16,347 nucleotides of DNA from positions 1 through 16,347 of the forward strand of contig JASANC010002798.1 in the NCBI GenBank assembly GCA_030248135.1. Reading direction: 5' to 3'. The translations under genes and the position numbers were made by a program. Below, one piece after another: positions 1 to 9,279 of this stretch. The DNA is from Theristus sp. LFF4_11. Taxonomy: Eukaryota > Nematoda > Chromadorea > Monhysterida > Xyalidae. Numbering within the stretch: position 1 is the stretch's first letter; every line of letters begins with the position of its first letter. The notes under the pieces are model-generated. The model was not told the origin of the DNA. It saw only the letters and a list, made by a program, of their open reading frames with translations, and ran no database searches.

Positions 1-776
1 ATAAAATCAGCGAAGAGCAGTTGGCCGAAGTGGAAAACGAATTGAAATCGAGTCAGCAACAGGAAACGCCAGCACAGCATCCGAGCAAGCGGTCAATCGA
101 AAAGCCTCTGCTGCCGTTGCAGAACCAACGGACACACCCAGAATCCCAGAAGAGTCTGCCGTGCCAGAAGCTACACTTGAGATCGCTCAGCCGGATTCGA
201 ACCGCTGCCAGAGACTGAACCAGAAATTCAAGTTCAAGAAACCACGGAAGCCGAACCGGAAATTGCTCACGCCGAGTCTGAATCAGCGGATCCACCCGAA
301 GTCGCAGCACTGACGGATCGTGCACCGACTCCGTTTGTTCCGGCCAGCGAGCTGCCGCCGGACGAAGAAGAGCTCGAAACACCAACAACGCCGGAGCCGC
401 AAAAGGCGACCGTAGAAGCGGACCAGCGGGCACCGCTGCAGAAGGTCAGCTCAGTCGAGGATGTGCCGGCGGTTGTGAAGAAGCAGGCAACCATTGAAGA
501 GGCCGAGAGAAAGCCAAGTGTGAAAGAAGCCGAGCGGATTGCTGCACCGGTGGCGCAAACGGTCAGCGTTGTGAAAGAGCCCAGTCCGCCAAGGAGCAGC
601 ACGGTTGATCGTCGACCGACAGAACTGCCGAGACCGGCACGAATGGAGCGCGACTCTGCACAAGCAACGGGCATCAGCAGTCCGCAGAGCAAACCACTGA
701 CGTCGTTTGTGAGCAACATTGCGACCATTAACGAACCACCGCGCATGGCCAACAGGACCGATGATCCTTCACCAAG
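1..776 (+). CDS. Exon 1 (partial): acidic Glu/Pro/Ala-rich segment, two apparent frameshifts
   Basis: This internal exon enters from the left edge. From 181 to 776 it is open in the frame starting at base 1 and encodes an acidic, low-complexity stretch containing PETEPEIQVQETTEAEPEIA and further on VVKKQATIEEAERKPSVKEA, with heptad-like charged patches. Bases 3 to about 65 read best in the third frame (KISEEQLAEVENELKSSQQQ), and about 65 to 195 in the second frame (ASAAVAEPTDTPRIPEESAV). The frame therefore slips by one base twice, near 60-90 and near 190-205, each time as if one base were missing. No plausible GT-AG intron explains the shifts. The donor is CCAAG|GTGCGC at 777 and the exon ends in phase 2. 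An unspliced read would stop at 804. Function unknown. Confidence 0.7.
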
Positions 777-918
777 GTGCGCGACTGATTTGTTTTATGT
801 TTGAGTATTGCACTTGAGTTTTCGGCTTCTCAATTGCATGCCACACATCGCGTAGGTGCGGTTTGATACGAAATGAAATGTTGATAAATATTCGCTGATT
901 TTCAACTGAAAATTTCAG

Positions 919-1116
919 TCGTTCGAATTTACATATGAACACAATCACACATTGTATCGCTCAAAAAAGCAGACGGTACGCTGAACTGCCGGCGCTTCAC
1001 GGGGCTGTCGAAGCGTCCAGCTATGGCGGCCATCGGAGCAGAGCAACTGAACGCACCTATGTGATGCACTCGGTGTCCAGCTCGCAGACGAGACCGTCAC
1101 GGTACACCAGTTACAG
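919..1116 (+). CDS. Exon 2 of the low-complexity gene
   Basis: The acceptor is AATTTCAG ending at 918 and the donor is TTACAG|GTCAGC. Both ends are phase 2, so the 198-bp exon adds 66 codons without changing frame. It encodes a polar, Arg/Ser/Tyr-containing stretch including YAELPALHGAVEASSYGGHR and SSSQTRPSRYTSYR at its end. A second possible acceptor is AAAGCAG ending at 972; it keeps the same frame and would drop the first ~18 residues, which are less coding-like. I prefer 919 because its pyrimidine context is better. No domain is recognisable. Confidence 0.7.
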
Positions 1117-1305
1117 GTCAGCAAACCCGCTTTTTTGTCGGTCGCTGTCAAAAGGGCTATTGAATTGACAGCGCTTCAATCGATGTGCCTGTGCTAATCG
1201 GTTGGTCTTGCTAAAACCTAGTCTGAAGACAATGCATTCACTCGCTTTATAACGTCGTAATGTTCCACAGTCATGGATTGTTACAACAGCGTGCGTTTAG
1301 TCGTA

Positions 1306-1468
1306 CAGTCGAACTCTAAATTATAAAGAATCAGCTGATTGGTTGGTGGTTAAGTGATGCATGCTTTCTGTGCAGGTCACAAACCACGCTCCACGCTGCT
1401 GACAGAAAGCATGCATCACGTAACCACCAACCAATCAACTGATTCTCCAATAATTTAGAGTTTGACAG
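1306..1468. mobile_element. 163-bp MITE in intron 2 (CAGTCGAACTC family)
   Basis: The two halves are near-perfect inverted repeats of about 70 bp, for example AATCAGCTGATTGGTTGGTG at the left and its complement at the right, around a ~25-bp loop. The ends are CAGTCGAACTCTAAA and the complement of CTGTCAAACTCTAAA, flanked by TA on both sides (1304-1305 and 1469-1470). TA duplication with CAGTCGAAC ends is typical of Tc1/mariner/pogo-type non-autonomous elements. It shares its ends and the AATCAGCTGATTGGT segment with the larger element at 13101-14391. Confidence 0.8.
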
Positions 1469-1639
1469 TATGTGTGCGTGCGCTTTTGCTTACTGCCGTG
1501 CAACATTACTGGATCATAAAAGAGAGTGCACTGATTGTCAAGATAAAGAACTTTCGTGCGGCCACCCAGGAAGACTGACCGGTTCAAACAGTGCATCCAG
1601 CTAGCAAAGCATTCTTTTTCCAGTGCACATTTCTTCCAG

Positions 1640-1810
1640 TTCGTACTATCCACGTAAACCGACGCCGGACTCGCACTATCGGTATCGCTCACCGAGCTCG
1701 TGGCGCTTCGCAGACTACAGCCATACTCCTTCGGCGTACTCGATGCTGAAACGCTATCAAACTGAACGCTTCGATCAAGCGGTGAATGTCAGTCATTTCA
1801 GTCAGAATCT
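1640..1810 (+). CDS. Exon 3 of the low-complexity gene
   Basis: The acceptor TTCTTCCAG ends at 1639. A nearby alternative, TTTTTCCAG ending at 1623, would put a stop in frame, which fixes the choice. The donor is the near-perfect AATCT|GTGAGT at 1811. The exon starts and ends in phase 2 (171 bp, 57 codons). The product is Tyr/Ser/Arg/Pro-rich, for example SSYYPRKPTPDSHYRYRSPS and later SAYSMLKRYQTERFDQAV. Read through without splicing, it would meet TGA inside the donor. Confidence 0.75.
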
Positions 1811-2213
1811 GTGAGTTTTGTCGTTGTTTCCGGGGGCAAAGCTGGTTGACAGTAATTGGTTTTATTTTTCACTCGATTTGTGGTGAATAAAAATGGAGCC
1901 CGTCAAAATCACTAACACTTTTTAAACAACAAACTTCGTTGTTCGATCTGTTTGACTGAATTCTGACGAAGACGACTGGAATGTTGCTAATATCTGTTAA
2001 CGAACAATCCTAGTATAATCCTAGAATGAAGAAATGAAGAAAATGAAGAAACGAAAGATTTTCGTTCAACATTAGTTTTTCAACACAGTGTGTTCATCGT
2101 CTTTGAGTTGCAGTGCACTTTGAGACACTGCATGCTGCTGCAAACAGCAATGATGACTACGATTTATGCGCAGTGTGCACAGATTGACACAGATGCATTC
2201 GCGTTTGTTACAG

Positions 2214-2495
2214 CTACGTGCAAGAACGTCTGCGTAGTCGTAGTGGTGCTGTGGATCGGTACAAGCCTGCCGGCGTGCAAGCGAGTCACCTTCACCGCCG
2301 TGACTACTCGATGCCGCCTGTCCGCAGCAGTCTCCCCTCGACCTACGCCTCGTATGCGCCGAGTCGTGTCGCCTCGCGGGCACCCTCGATCGGCCCCTCA
2401 CGTCAGACGTCGTTCGTGAACTTCTTTGACTACGCGACCAAACAGGCCGATTTGAGTCGGTCGTCGAGTCGCGCGGCTGGACTCGAACGAATCAG
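2214..2495 (+). CDS. Exon 4 of the low-complexity gene
   Basis: The acceptor is GCGTTTGTTACAG ending at 2213 and the donor is ATCAG|GTTGCA. Phase 2 at both ends gives 94 codons in 282 bp. The frame is GC-rich at third positions, in contrast to flanking intron DNA. It encodes a basic, Ser-rich stretch: YVQERLRSRSGAVDRYKPAG, then repeated Ser-Arg-Ala-Pro-type segments (SYAPSRVASRAPSIGPSRQT), then a short less disordered patch, FVNFFDYATKQADL. Continuing past the donor, the frame stays open to 2631, but codon bias drops sharply at 2496, supporting the splice site. Confidence 0.75.
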
Positions 2496-2775
2496 GTTGC
2501 AATGCGACCGCTTGGCAGTTCTTTGCAGCTTTTTCTGCTCAGTCCGTAAACCAATTGCACTTTCCCTCCGTGGCCGAAGGAATCTTTCAAATGCTAAAAC
2601 AAAATGGATTCATTCACAGCAAATCCGCTAATGATTCGCTTTCGAACTGAAACAAATAACGTGAACGCCGCCGAGGCAAGACGCCGCCAGCTTCCCACCA
2701 GGCGAAACGATTTTCTCGCAGCGACTGGCGTGCTGTGCCAGCGTTCTATGCCCTCAGACGTTCTCCGTTTTGCAG

Positions 2776-2998
2776 CTCCCGTTCGAGCGTGTACGATGTG
2801 TTGACGAAAGCGTCAGACAGGCTGCTGAGCAGCGAGCGGCGCTACAGTCGCTCCAGCACTCAGTACAGCCCGTCCTACGTCGACCAGCTGTACGGCGGAG
2901 CAAATGTCAGCTCGCCCGGCTACCGCAGCTACAGCGGAGCGTTTGGCCCGCCGCCCGCCGCTGGACACGCGCGTCATCATGCAGAAGCATATGTGCCG
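2776..2998 (+). CDS. Exon 5 of the low-complexity gene
   Basis: The acceptor is CCGTTTTGCAG ending at 2775, entered in phase 2. The donor CCG|GTATGT at 2999 leaves in phase 0, which matches the next exon. The 223-bp exon encodes a Ser/Tyr/Arg-rich stretch (SSVYDVLTKASDRLLSSERR, then SPGYRSYSGAFGPPPA). If the donor is not used the same frame ends at TAA 3035-3037, so a shorter alternative C-terminus ending GRRQPLD is possible by intron retention. Confidence 0.7.
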
Positions 2999-3287
2999 GT
3001 ATGTGGGGCGGCGGGCAGGCGGCAGCCGCTTGACTAAAGCGGCAAACAATCATCAGGGTGCAGCCTGATCACTGAGAAAACAGCTTTGCAGTAGTTTTGC
3101 ACACTCGCAAACCAACACAACGCATTTCGCATTTCTAAAACACTGCTGTGTCATGGTAAAAAGATGCGGCTTATCTTCTCAGTTCTCACAAAAAGCACCT
3201 TCACGAGTGTGGCCCCAACATGGGAACACAACAAATAATTTGTTTTTTTCTTAATTTTTGCAGTACTGTACTCGTGTAGGCAGTGTA

Positions 3288-4260
3288 CAGGGTGAGCCAA
3301 AAAAGGTTCCAATTCTAAAATGCTCTCACTGGCTTGTGCTGAGGTGTTTCGAGCTGAAAATTGGAACACTATTAGAAAACGTTTGGAGGTTTTTTTGCCA
3401 AATTTTTGTCACGGTATGTTGCCCCCATCACTCACTACATCAGAATATCTGGAAAACATAAAAAATCGACAAATGTTGTGAAATGCAGAGGGTTGATTTA
3501 GCTGTAACAAAAGGACATCACAGCTTAAAATTGTTTTGAACACGGTTAGAACACTTTGGGAGGTTTTTCGTGACCACATTTTTTTTGGCTTACACGTATC
3601 AGTTCATTTTTACACTGTAATTTTTAAAAATAGCAATTTTTGACGAAAAAACAATGTTTATTCATAATCTCACTGTTTATCTTGCTCATAAACTGACTTC
3701 CGAACTGATGTATCGCCACGCGGGGTCAAATTGAATTTTTTACGAACTTGCCGAACCACTGTGGAAAAGTCATTCGCATGTTCCCACCAATTGGCAGACC
3801 AGACTCGCTGCTCTGCCGTCCATTAAACCATGATAGCAGCAAAGACTGAAAATGGAATTGCATCTTTCACTGCAGAAAACAACCAGGCTACTATGGTGAA
3901 ATTATCAGAGTGGCAAATTGTGTGAATTAAAAAAAACAATTTACCTGTGGAAAGATAAATTCGCATCTGTTTTGAGCAGAACCGCTCACGCACGCTCAGA
4001 CTCAAAGTAAAAACATCAGGGTGATCAAAGACTGTTCAAATGCAATTCGGCATTCGGAATTTTCAAGCTACTGTATGTGCGAATTGCTTTTTTCATCTTT
4101 TTTGGTGTTGTGAACACTCGGGGTGTCACCAACGTTCATCAATTGATTTTTGTTACAGCTAAATAGTTTTTCTAATAGTGTTCCAATTTTCAGCTTGAAA
4201 CATCTTAGCACAAGCCAGTGAGAGCATTTTAGAATTGAAACCTTTTTTTGGCTCACCCTG
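3288..4260 (-). mobile_element. Tc1/mariner-like element, copy A (973 bp), in intron 5
   Basis: The ends are CAGGGTGAGCCAAAAAAGG and its inverted copy, flanked by TA at 3286-3287 and 4261-4262. The inverted repeats match for at least 85 bp. Compared with copies B and C the right arm lacks about 120 bp between the GAAAA at about 4166 and the TTTAGCTGTAAC complement, explaining the shorter length. On the minus strand it holds a decayed transposase start (see 3670-3831). It lies wholly inside intron 5 and does not break an exon. Confidence 0.85.
3670..3831 (-). pseudogene. Transposase N-terminal HTH remnant, copy A
   Basis: The minus strand reads MV, then a stop codon (TAA where copies B and C have AAG), then WTAEQRVWSANWWEHANDFS and a basic HTH-like stretch ending before TGA, 54 codons including both stops. 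The pattern WTxEQRVW, an alternating helix and a FxLTPRxDTSVRK segment resembles the helix-turn-helix start seen in some animal transposases (DUF4817-like); that family call is from memory of the motif. The DDE catalytic part is absent. Confidence 0.6.
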
Positions 4261-4343
4261 TAGATACTACAGGTTAAAGACTCCTTTTCGAGTGCCTGAA
4301 GTTTTTTTTAATAGAACAGTTATTTTCGTTCTATCTTTTTTAG

Positions 4344-4439
4344 CCTGTGCAATATTACAACACAATCGGGGAGCGGACACTGAGAAACCGCTACGGCGGC
4401 ACGGGACACATCCGTTCACCAACGCTGTCTGCCTATGCG
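4344..4439 (+). CDS. Exon 6 of the low-complexity gene
   Basis: A strong acceptor (CTATCTTTTTTAG ending 4343) and donor (TATGCG|GTGAGA at 4440) enclose exactly 32 codons in phase 0. The translation PVQYYNTIGERTLRNRYGGT followed by GHIRSPTLSAYA is the least repetitive part of the protein and may be its most conserved patch. The exon lies only 83 bp downstream of the transposon that fills intron 5. It is too short to be picked up by simple ORF-length filters. Confidence 0.7.
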
Positions 4440-4501
4440 GTGAGAACTTTAGAAAAAGACTTTCTACAAACTAACAATCATTTTTAAAAACTTGTTTTCA
4501 G

Positions 4502-4558
4502 GTTCCACCAAGCAGCAGGCGATACGGCTATTCGTACAGTCAATTGATCAGATTTTGA
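4502..4558 (+). CDS. Exon 7, terminal coding exon of the low-complexity gene
   Basis: The acceptor CTTGTTTTCAG ends at 4501 after a 62-bp intron. In phase 0 the exon encodes 18 residues, VPPSSRRYGYSYSQLIRF, and then TGA at 4556-4558. The Ser/Tyr/Arg composition matches the preceding exons. No AATAAA follows; TATAAA at 4625 and AATATA at 4640 are possible variant poly(A) signals. The 3' untranslated region probably ends near the start of the foldback element at about 4674. Confidence 0.65.
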   Translation, partial: VPPSSRRYGYSYSQLIRF

Positions 4559-5822
4559 AATGTTCAACTGTTTTAATTTTGTTTTTACTAAAGAAACATA
4601 TATGCATGTTCTGTCTGTAGCGTGTATAAAATTAGATACAATATATTTCCATTTAATGTTTTGTGCAAACTTTGACACCCATTGCACGTAAAAGCGGGGG
4701 CGGGGGTTTGTGTGGAGCTGCCGGGCCATGGAATCTGACTCCCAACTAAGGGTAGGGGGTTGTACAACTCAACAAGGCGCTTCTTTTTGATTCATCAACC
4801 ATACCCTCATTCCTCCTATTTGCAGCACTTTTAGGGCTTAGAAATCTAAAAACCCTCGATTTTTTCCCATTTTTCCCAAAGCATGCCATTTTCAAGCAGC
4901 ATTTTGAACATTTGCGCGTGAAAGTTATAGCTTGAAATAGTGTGCGTTTTCAAGACCTCGCAGAGCTCTTTCACGTACACTGCGTTAAAAACAAAAGACT
5001 TTTACCTATTTTCTGTGGTAAGCTTTGCAAAATTACTTTTTTTGAAAAATTACGCTTTAAAAAACATTTTTTCAACTCATAAACACAATTTTTTGATTTT
5101 CATTTTTGGTTCTACAGGGGATATTCAAGGTCGCTGAATTCGAATCCAACCTTAGATTTTTGCCCCGGCCTTTTTTGGTTCGAAATTAGGCAAAGACACA
5201 TTTTTTTCGTTTTTCAGTGTTTTTTGTTTTAATGTTTTAATTTTATGCGTGGATTTTATGTAAAAAACTATTTTCTAATAGCTTTACAACCGCTGTGCTT
5301 GAATCCGTTATTATATTTTGCAACGGACCACTTGCTTACCCGAAAATGGGCTAAACATAGATTTTTTGTTTATTTGTCCTCGGGAATTTGCCCCATTTTT
5401 TACCCTTTTGGGTTAAAACACCAGTCTCGGTGCATGACTGCAGACTTGAATTCATCAATCTCAAACGCAAAACCATTGACAATGTATGTTTCAAACAAAA
5501 AGGTGAAAGTGACAGTTTTTACCCAACTGGGTAAAATTGGAGTAAATAAAAAGCACCAGTTTTAAAAACCAAAAACAGATTCAACTTCAGCGGCGTAAAA
5601 AATTTACGCACAAAAAAAGGTCCACAGAAAGACCACAATAAAATTTTTTTTACCCATTTATAAGGGTAAATAATGGGTCAGTTGTAAAATATAACCACAG
5701 ATATTGATACAGCGCATTCGGGAACTCCTAGAAAGTGGTTTAAAAAATGGTTTAAAGCTTATTTATTACTATAAAGCGAAACCGTCTGAAAAGGGCAAAA
5801 AATCCATGTTTTGCCGATTTTT

Positions 5823-6375
5823 GGGTAAGAAAGTGGTCCGTTGCAAAATATAATAACGGATTCAAGCACAGTGGTTGTAAAGCTATTAGAAAACGCTTTT
5901 TAAAAAAATCCACACTTAAAATTAAAAATTAAAACAAAAAACCACTGAGGAAAACGCAAAAACGTGTTTTTGCCCAAGTTTAGGCTAAAAAGGCTTGGGG
6001 CAAAAATCTAAAATTAGATTAAATTTGGCAACCTCGAACCTTCCCCCCGGAAAGTTAAAAATTAAAACTAAAAGTTGTTTCTAAACTGATTTTATCACTG
6101 TGGAACGAAAACGTATAAAAAGCAAAAATCTACGTTTTACCCCTTTTTGGATAAGCAAGTGGTCAGTTGCAAAATATAAAAACTGATTCAAGTACAGCGG
6201 TTGTAAAGCTATTAGAAAATAGCTTTCTAAATCAAATCCACGCATAAAATTAAAACATTAAAACAAAAACACTGAAAAACAAAAAAATGTGTTTATTAGA
6301 GCAACAAACTGCCTGTTGCAAAAATTTAAGGTCAGATTCGAATTCAGAGACCTTGAAAACCTCCCTGTAGAATTA
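5823..6375 (+). repeat. ~326-bp tandem duplication inside the foldback element
   Basis: AAGTGGTCCGTTGCAAAATA at 5831 and AAGTGGTCAGTTGCAAAATA at 6157 begin two similar blocks, offset by 326 bp. They share the CTGATTCAAG/CGGATTCAAG, GTTGTAAAGCTATTAGAAAA and AAATCCAC...AAAATTAAAA segments. Both are complementary to 5266-5356 in the left arm. A third, much weaker relative starts near 5677 (GGGTCAGTTGTAAAATATAA). Confidence 0.7.
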
Positions 6376-6667
6376 AAAATGAAAAGCAAAAAATTGTGTT
6401 TTGCTCAAAAACGGTTTTAAAAATAGCGTAATTTTAAAAAAATGTAATTTTGCAAAGCTTACCACAGTAAATAGGTAAAAGTCTTTTGTTTTTAACGCAA
6501 TGTACGTGAAAGAGCTCCGCGAGATCTTGAAAACGCACACTATTTCAAGCCATAACTTTTACGTGCAAGTGTTGAAAATGCTGGTTGAAAATGGCATAGG
6601 TACTTTGGGAAAAACGGAAAAAAATCGAGGGTTTTTAGACGTCTAAGCCCTGAAAGTGCTGCAAATA

Positions 6668-7116
6668 CCGTATTACCTCTATTAAACCCCCATGGGGGTT
6701 TATTTCTTCAGCGACTTCTGGGGGTGGGGGTTTATTTTTGGGGGGGGGGATTATTTTTGGGGGGGGTTTATTTGGAAACCATTTTTAGGGGTGGGCAAAA
6801 TGGCAAAAATACCTTCCATGGCAGGAAGGAAGTCGCAGAAACTTCTACTTTTCACAGAGATTTCCTTTGGTAACAGCCTTTTGTAATGAAATTACCGCCA
6901 ACTCATCCCTTTGGGGCCTTTGGTAGCACAATTTCACCAATGTCACTGCATTCAGCCACTGAATTCGCTAGGTATGTGTTTCAAACAGGTTTCTAATAAA
7001 CCCCCATGGGGGTTTATTTTTTGGGGGGGATTATTTGGAAACTTGTCGAGGGGGTGGGGGTTTATTTTTGGGGGGAGGTTTAATTTTGGGGGGGGGGTTT
7101 AATAGAGGTAATACGG
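6668..7116. mobile_element. G-rich MITE copy 1 (449 bp), nested in the foldback right arm
   Basis: The ends are CCGTATTACCTC and its inverted copy GAGGTAATACGG, with TA at 6666-6667 and 7117-7118. It interrupts foldback-arm sequence that resumes on either side, so it is the younger insertion. Near each end it carries the palindrome AACCCCCATGGGGGTT and runs of G5 to G9 on the plus strand; the two terminal blocks are direct copies of each other. No coding capacity is evident. Confidence 0.85.
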
Positions 7117-7247
7117 TAGGGGAATGAGGGTATGGTTGCTGAGTCAAAAAAAGCGCCTTGTTGAGTTGTACAACCCCTATTTTTAGTTGGAATTAGATTC
7201 CATGGCCCTCTTGACCCCCCATTCTTAGGTGCAATCGGTGTTGTCTG

Positions 7248-8820
7248 TAAATTTTTGTTGGTTTACAGCTTCCTTTTCGTCAGAATTCTATGCAAGTAGC
7301 GAAAACTTATTACTGGGGCATCAAACTGCATTAAACGCTTGACTGGATGGTGGTATGTTTTTTTAAATGTTACACAACTATGACGTCATGAAAACCTAAC
7401 ATTTGTGTTAAGATGTCATTGTTGCTTCACACAGGTTTGAACAGAGAGCAAAGTTCATATGACGCGTTCAGCTTTTTTGCTTCATATACTTTTTATGCAG
7501 ACATGGGTTTCACATTTCATGGCTGCATGTTTCTACTTTATTCTCAGACGAAATGGGTTTTCATTTATGAATTGTGTGATTCTGTTTGAAAAATACAGTC
7601 AAATCTAAAAAAAATGCTATTCCAGTACGTTCAATTGTTTTGCCCAAACAAACAATTGCAATTGAGGCGATGATTTATAGAAAGAAACAAACAAAGCCAA
7701 GCAAAAACGTCGTGAAGTGGTGTGTTTGCATTAGGTGCTTGATTTTCTGCTCATTGCTTGTGCCTTTTTCTCAATCACAAAACAATCTAAAATTTTTATG
7801 CAGCCAAAATAAGTGGTGATTAAGAAACCTAGTTACAGCTGTAGATCTGATGAGCTTTGATTGATTTTTGCCTCAACAATAATTGCTTTACATAGTCGTT
7901 TTAAAATTCAGTGAATTAAAATTGGTATTGCTGCATGTACATGTTCAAAACATCTTACATCTGTGTTCAAAAACTGTTTATAATTTTGAGAAATTTTGAA
8001 CCTGGTCCTGGTGTATATTGGTCATCGACAATGCTCAGAGTGAAACACTGCTGGCTACCTATATATTTTTTTGGTGCTTGCAATCTGGTGACCGCCGTTT
8101 TGTTCACTGGCAGGGCTACCGTATGTACATGTACTGTGAGACTATGATCACAGTAAATAAATGCATTCAACAAAAGCTGTGGGTCGGATTTTTATTTTCT
8201 TGAAATAATATGCTTTAAAACTATTTTTGTAGATTCATTTCATAAACCGATAATAATACAATTAACTTTTGTTTAATGCGATGAAACAAAAACTGGCTGT
8301 CGTTGCAGAATGATTTAATTGAAAATACCATCGACGACTGGTTTTCCCATGAGGTTTTTTTATCTATACCGTTCGTATTTTTCAGTGTTTTCAGTATGTC
8401 CGCGGATGGCAGCAAAATAATTGCCTCCATGGTTCAAACTCTCAGTTGTTTCCGGCGCCTTGAAGTTACGGGATGGGCGTCAGACTGCACAAAGGTCCAA
8501 TGAAAAGCGCTTTCTGGGAACGTCGGAATAAAAGTTGAAAAAATCTGAACAAGACCGAAAACTGATCATTTTATTTCAAGATTTATAAATACAATTTATA
8601 TGCTTCATTTAAAAAAACAATGCATATAGCATCACCCAGTCTCTTGAAAGCCTTTTCGTTCCATCACAAATATATCATTTTTCTAAAATTGTGTGCTTGG
8701 CGCGCTTCTCTTTTTATAACCAATGATAAACAGGCAAAAGCGAAAACTGTAGAAAAATTGCTGGCCATTATGAGAGTATGCCGCTCCGCTCAGTGCCGGT
8801 AGCATATATTTTCTGAGTAA
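7248..8820. other. AT-rich spacer with no convincing gene
   Basis: Open frames here are short, AT-rich and lack coding bias. AATAAA occurs at 8156 and 8527. The only part with gene-like signals is the candidate terminal exon at about 8401-8503. I see no repeat shared with the rest of the window. Confidence 0.5.
8401..8503 (+). CDS. Weak candidate terminal exon
   Basis: Two acceptor-like sites, ATTTTTCAG and TGTTTTCAG, end at about 8387 and 8396. They are followed by a frame reading SADGSKIIASMVQTLSCFRR and ending at TGA 8501-8503, with AATAAA at 8527-8532. Acceptor, open frame, stop and poly(A) signal in order suggest a last exon. No upstream exon can be joined with confidence and no domain is visible, so this may be chance. 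Confidence 0.2.
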
Positions 8821-8822
8821 TA

Positions 8823-9279
8823 CCGTATTACCCCCAATAAACCCCCATGGGGGATTAATACGTCAGCGACTTTTAGGGGTGGGGGTTTATTGGTGGGGGG
8901 GGGATTATTGGTGGGGGGGGGTTTATTTACAAAAAAAATTCTAGGGGTGGGGGTTTGTTGAAAAATGGCAAAAATACCTTGCATGGCAGGCAAGAAAGTC
9001 GTAGAAACTTCTACTCTACATAGAAATTTCCTTTTATAACAGCCTTTTGTAATGAAATTACTATTAACTCACTCATTTGGGGCCTTTGGTAGCACAATTT
9101 CATCATTTTCACTGCAACCAGCCACTGATATCGCTGGGTATGCGTTTCAAACAGGTTTCCAATTAACCCCCATGGGGGATTATTTGTGGGGGGGATTATT
9201 TGGAAACTGGTCGGGGGGGTGGGGGTTTATTGGTGGGGGGGGGATTAATGGTGGGGGGGGTTTAATGGGGGTAATACGG
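8823..9279. mobile_element. G-rich MITE copy 2 (457 bp)
   Basis: This is the same family and orientation as the copy at 6668. The ends CCGTATTACCCCC and GGGGGTAATACGG are flanked by TA at 8821-8822 and 9280-9281. Internal landmarks shared with copy 1 include GGCAAAAATACCTTCCATGG/GGCAAAAATACCTTGCATGG, AACAGCCTTTTGTAATGAAA and GGGGCCTTTGGTAGCACAAT. G-tracts reach 9 bases. No coding capacity is evident. Confidence 0.85.

Larger units (their letters stand above)
1..4558 (+). other. Gene model: seven-exon low-complexity protein gene, 3' part
   Basis: Seven exons join into one reading frame that runs off the left edge of the window. Introns are 777-918, 1117-1639, 1811-2213, 2496-2775, 2999-4343 and 4440-4501; all begin GT and end AG, and most acceptors follow a pyrimidine-rich stretch. 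Phases agree at every junction: 2, 2, 2, 2, 0, 0. About 600 residues lie in the window. The first ~258 are acidic and rich in Glu, Pro, Ala and Ser; the last ~340 are rich in Ser, Tyr, Arg and Pro. I see no catalytic domain, membrane segment or zinc finger. Such composition is typical of disordered scaffold or cytoskeleton-associated proteins, but that is only an inference from composition and I recognise no family. Exon reading frames use many C- or G-ending codons, unlike the flanking DNA. Introns 2 and 5 contain transposons. Confidence 0.75.
4674..7247. mobile_element. Long foldback (palindromic) element, ~2.57 kb with nested MITE
   Basis: The left arm (about 4674-5370) is complementary to the right arm (about 6140-7247, minus the insertion at 6668-7116). 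Matching pairs include ACCCATTGCAC with its complement near 7232-7243, GGGCCATGGAATCT near 4724 and 7205, TTGTACAACTCAACAAGGCG near 4759 and 7169, GGTAAGCTTTGCAAAATTAC near 5018 and 6463, and GTTGTAAAGCTATTAGAAAA versus its complement near 5275. The arms are about 700 bp long. The middle is AT-rich and holds repeated inner segments but no transposase ORF. The exact ends and target duplication are unclear; I placed them where arm similarity stops. Confidence 0.75.

Noticed and set aside
267..752. 161-codon minus-strand frame opposite exon 1
   Set aside because: It is a shadow of the GC-rich coding strand; the plus strand has the splice sites and continuous composition.
1990..2070. AATCCTAG and GAAATGAAGAAA short repeats in intron 3
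   Set aside because: These are low-complexity intron sequence with too few units to call a feature.
2072..2419. 109-codon frames on both strands over exon 4
   Set aside because: Both overlap the supported exon 4 frame and have no splice or domain support.
2955..3060. A +1 frame in exon 5 reading DTRVIMQKHMCRYVGRR with good codon bias
   Set aside because: It would need another 1-base deletion and leaves phase 2 at 2998, which does not fit exon 6 (phase 2 gives a stop). The unshifted frame joins exon 6 cleanly in phase 0.
5245..5565. 106-codon plus-strand frame in the foldback element
   Set aside because: It lies in AT-rich arm and loop DNA; the repeated inner segments do not preserve the frame.
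5823..7116. CRISPR-like or LTR-like repeats
   Set aside because: Repeats are inverted arms and a single 326-bp duplication, with no regular short repeats and spacers, no LTR pair with TG...CA ends, and no reverse transcriptase.
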